This document shows positions 61,931 through 64,000 of a DNA stretch of 64,000 nt, piece after piece (position 1 is the stretch's first letter; every line of letters starts with the position of its first letter). The DNA comes from an uncultured bacterium. Its GTDB lineage: Bacteria; Cyanobacteriota; Vampirovibrionia; Gastranaerophilales; Gastranaerophilaceae. Location of the stretch: contig CASEDF010000006.1 in NCBI GenBank assembly GCA_949286705.1, forward strand, positions 62,001 to 126,000, read 5' to 3'. The position numbers and the translations under genes are program-made. The notes beneath the pieces are model-generated. The model saw only the letters and a program-made list of their open reading frames with translations. It had not been told where the DNA came from and ran no database searches.

Positions 61931-63287
61931 TTACTGTCTCCTTACTTAATGACAAAAGTTCTTTACCAAGATTAGTAATAGTTCCGGCTCCAAGTCCTAT
62001 TACAATATCGCCTGATTTCAATTCCGGCAACAATTTTTCCGCAACTTCTTTAATGCTGCCCGAAATATATTCAGCCGAATGATTTTCGGATAATTCTTCA
62101 GTGAATTTTTCCGAATTAATTCCTTCAATTGGGGCTTCGGATGCCGCATAAACATCCGTAACAACAACATGATTCACATCGCCAAAGGCATTTAAAAAAT
62201 CGCCCCACAAATTAGCAAGTCTTGTAAATCTATGCGGCTGAAAAACCGCGATCACATTTCTGCCTTTAAAAGATTTCGCAGAAGAAAGAGTTGCTTTAAT
62301 TTCAGTAGGATGGTGAGCATAATCGTCATAAACGGATATTCCGTCAAATTCACAAACCTTTTGAAAACGCCGTCCCATACCGGTAAACGTTTCAAAATAC
62401 GGCTTTATAAGGTCAGTATCAATGCCGGACTCCCTCAACGCCGCAAAAACAGCCAGCGAATTATAGACATTGTGTTGACCTTTAAGACAAATTTTCATAT
62501 CCGATAAAAATTCACCCGCATAATAAATATCAAATGTCGTAAAATCTTCATTGTATTCAATATTCTTAGCGGTATAATCAGCATTATTGAGTCCGTAAGT
62601 AATAAACTCTCTACCTGACAATTGCGTTGCGCCTTTGCAGTCATTGTTTATTAAAACTTTCGCATCGGGCTTAAGATTTGAAATAAATTTGTCAAAAGTT
62701 TCAATAATAGATGTTAAACCATTTTTATAAAAATCCAGATGATCAGCCTCAAGATTATTAACTACAACGACATCAGGCGAATATTTAACGATTGTACCGT
62801 CGCTTTCATCCAATTCGGCACAGAAAAATTTTCCGTCTTGCGAATGTGCATTTGTTCCTATGTCAGGCAGCATGCCGCCGACAACATAAGAAGGTTTAAG
62901 CCCCGCTTTTTCCAGAACATAGGCACAAAGACCGCTGGTTGTAGTTTTTCCATGAGTTCCTGAATATCCTATGAAAAATTTTCCCATTTTAGATAATTTT
63001 GCAAGCACGTCAGATCTATGCATGACCGTAAGACCAAGCCTCCTTGCTTTTTGCATCTCCGGATTATCTTCTTTAATTGCAGTACTTGCAACAACAACAC
63101 AATCTTCAGGAAGATTTTTTTCGTCGTGTCCTATATAAACTTTTGCGCCCAAATCGCGTAATTTATCAATATATTTGCTGTCGTTAATATCTGAACCTGA
63201 TACCTCATATCCGTTTTCCAAAAGGTATTTAGCCAGACCGCTCATTCCTATTCCGCCTATTGCAATGAAATAATATTTCTCTCTCAA
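61914..63287 (-). CDS. murC: UDP-N-acetylmuramate--L-alanine ligase
   Basis: A 457-residue Mur ligase adding L-Ala to UDP-MurNAc. 'IAIGGIGMSGLAKYLLENGY', ATP site 'GTHGKTTTSGLCAYVLEKA', 'DDYAHHPTEIKATLSSAKSF'. Start is TTG at 63287, after AAGGGAT. First gene of the minus-strand cluster murC-murB-ddl-ftsQ-nadE-folC, which orders cell-wall precursor synthesis and division together. A TATAAT lies ~30 nt upstream without a clear -35. Confidence 0.95.
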   Translation of the reverse strand: MREKYYFIAIGGIGMSGLAKYLLENGYEVSGSDINDSKYIDKLRDLGAKVYIGHDEKNLPEDCVVVASTAIKEDNPEMQKARRLGLTVMHRSDVLAKLSKMGKFFIGYSGTHGKTTTSGLCAYVLEKAGLKPSYVVGGMLPDIGTNAHSQDGKFFCAELDESDGTIVKYSPDVVVVNNLEADHLDFYKNGLTSIIETFDKFISNLKPDAKVLINNDCKGATQLSGREFITYGLNNADYTAKNIEYNEDFTTFDIYYAGEFLSDMKICLKGQHNVYNSLAVFAALRESGIDTDLIKPYFETFTGMGRRFQKVCEFDGISVYDDYAHHPTEIKATLSSAKSFKGRNVIAVFQPHRFTRLANLWGDFLNAFGDVNHVVVTDVYAASEAPIEGINSEKFTEELSENHSAEYISGSIKEVAEKLLPELKSGDIVIGLGAGTITNLGKELLSLSKETVNACGK

Positions 63288-63457
63288 TTTTCTATCCCTT
63301 ATGCTATTTACTTTTACTATTATAATACTAAAAAACTCCCGCGGGCTGAATGTTATGATTTTTTAATAATTACATAAAAACTATTACAGAATAAAATTTT
63401 TGTCATCCTGAACTGCCTGAGGCAGGACAACATTTTGAACATTGGTGGAACTTACCA

Positions 63458-63548
63458 TGTCATCCTGAACTTTGCAAAGCGAACCAACGAGGAACGAGTT
63501 GTGTGAGCCTGCATCCGTCGGCGAAGCCGTTAGGTGTTTCAGGATCTC
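63458..63548 (-). repeat. 91-bp composite REP element, intergenic copy
   Basis: Nearly identical to 33147-33237 (differences such as CATCCG for CGTCCG and CAACGAGG for CAACGGGG). Confidence 0.8.
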
Positions 63549-63563
63549 TGTAAAAATTTAAAA

Positions 63564-63591
63564 AGATTCTTCGCTGGCGCTCAGAATGACA
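63564..63591 (+). repeat. REP variant
   Basis: AGATTCTTCGCTG ... CTCAGAATGACA, the 'AGCGAAGAATCT' flavour of REP known widely in bacteria. Confidence 0.6.
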
Positions 63592-63682
63592 AAAATAATT
63601 TCCACCTCAAGGCCGGGAGGGAAAAATTAGTGAGCGAAACTCACAGTAAACACACACCTCACGCTACTCTCCTTAAAAAATT

Positions 63683-63714
63683 CTTAGTGCCTTACTGTCT
63701 TAGTATCTTAGTAA
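63683..63714 (+). repeat. Octamer tandem repeat (4 units)
   Basis: CTTAGTGC, CTTACTGT, CTTAGTAT, CTTAGTAA; diverged second unit. Confidence 0.75.
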
Positions 63715-63828
63715 CTTTACTTATAACATTTTTTTGTAACGAATTGTAACGTTTCTTAGACATATTGGCAATTTTTTATTAAATAAATACTTTATATATA
63801 TAAGATATATTAATGAGGAGTATAAGCT

Positions 63829-64000
63829 ATGTCTAAAATTGAAGGAGTAAAACCGGTTGGATATGATAAAAATGAAGTAGCAACAAACTATGCCGATGAG
63901 AAAAAAATGAAAAAAATCAATTCATTATTTTCTGATGGAGCAGCTGCACCGCAAGTAGCTTTTACATTGGATGTCGGAAATTCAATTTTTAACAACGGTA
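63829..64000 (+). CDS. Start of a protein with unknown function (cut by the window)
   Basis: ATG 63829 with GAGGAG 8 nt upstream. The first 57 residues begin 'MSKIEGVKPVGYDKNEVATN' and include 'APQVAFTLDVGNSIFNN'. No signal peptide. The N-terminal stretch has Asn/Lys richness and an 'AFT' like the 'Fx' modules, but the protein is too short here to name. A 16-bp motif AAATACTTTATATATA upstream (63785-63800) also precedes the HD gene at 39976. Confidence 0.7.
   Translation, partial: MSKIEGVKPVGYDKNEVATNYADEKKMKKINSLFSDGAAAPQVAFTLDVGNSIFNNG

Larger units (their letters stand above)
63288..63828. other. Repeat-rich intergenic region
   Basis: 541 nt between murC and the last gene. It holds a short REP variant (63401-63427), the 91-bp composite REP (63458-63548), a REP variant with loop TTCGCTGGCGC (63564-63591) and an octamer array (63683-63714), then an AT-rich promoter region. 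The order composite REP, a 'SETHSKHTPHA'-type stretch, octamer resembles the repeat-derived N-terminus of the pilin at 33255, so it may be the remnant of a pilin locus. No gene recognised. Confidence 0.6.

Noticed and set aside
63534-63749. Open frame in the REP-rich region near the window end
   Set aside because: Composed of REP and octamer repeat; no ribosome site. I treat it as a possible pilin-locus remnant, not a gene.

Overview
The window looks like a chromosomal segment of a gut Gastranaerophilales/Melainabacteria relative (non-photosynthetic Cyanobacteria, class Vampirovibrionia). Reasons: an AT-rich genome; a Ycf23/DUF561 gene (54234-54992), a family known from cyanobacteria and algal plastids; several prepilin-type proteins with the 'FTLAEVLITLxIIGIVAA' start and a 'D(V/I)NGxxGPN' motif; and a set of unrelated proteins with a short N-terminal 'M(K/R)I...(S/T)Fx(G/A)' stretch. 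The taxonomic call is inference. No rRNA, tRNA, CRISPR, IS transposase or prophage module was recognised.

Layout. 1-3509: end of a peptide ABC importer operon plus an MgtC-like gene. 3512-4808: pilin-like gene with a poly-G leader. 4926-9477: yebC, GGDEF, tsaE, tsaB and an HNH-like protein. 9581-14729: a small gene, pnp and a large unknown gene. 14858-17070: PfkB kinase, then a broken pilin-like gene with its own poly-G leader and a C-terminal region that looks like a diversity-generating-retroelement variable region. 17206-20006: flavin/Fe-S reductase and etfBA, with etfA frameshifted. 20053-28681: pilin-like gene, purA, M16 peptidase, gap, radA. 28707-32315: exported proteins and a BlaI-type regulator. 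32347-33449: third poly-G pilin locus. 33543-38930: radical SAM/DUF2344 protein, RNase E/G and small membrane proteins. 38916-46258: panE, HD phosphohydrolase, AGCS symporter, type-4 UDG, a phosphatase-like protein and unknown proteins. 46328-54103: Rel, histidine kinase, response regulator, degenerate GspE-like protein, XRE regulator, MlaE-like permease, serine protease. 54234-56679: ycf23 and a glycosyltransferase. 56680-63287: murC-murB-ddl-ftsQ-nadE-folC on the minus strand. 63288-64000: repeats, then a new gene cut by the window edge.

Most striking is a set of three poly-G(9) tracts, each inside a short ORF ahead of a pilin-like gene. As assembled, each ORF ends in a stop soon after the tract. 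At two loci one extra G would open a long frame that reaches the pilin start (4279) or fuses to the pilin (32347-33255). This fits phase variation or slippage control of surface pilins. One of these pilin genes also ends in a run of NNC codons typical of adenine-mutagenised DGR targets. The same loci are full of REP-like palindromes and an octamer tandem repeat, some of it read as protein.

Several genes appear to be leaderless: a -10 box sits 6-9 nt before the ATG and no Shine-Dalgarno is visible. Other oddities are a glutamine-type NadE without its glutaminase catalytic residues, an ATT start candidate, and the shared N-terminal module on otherwise unrelated proteins.
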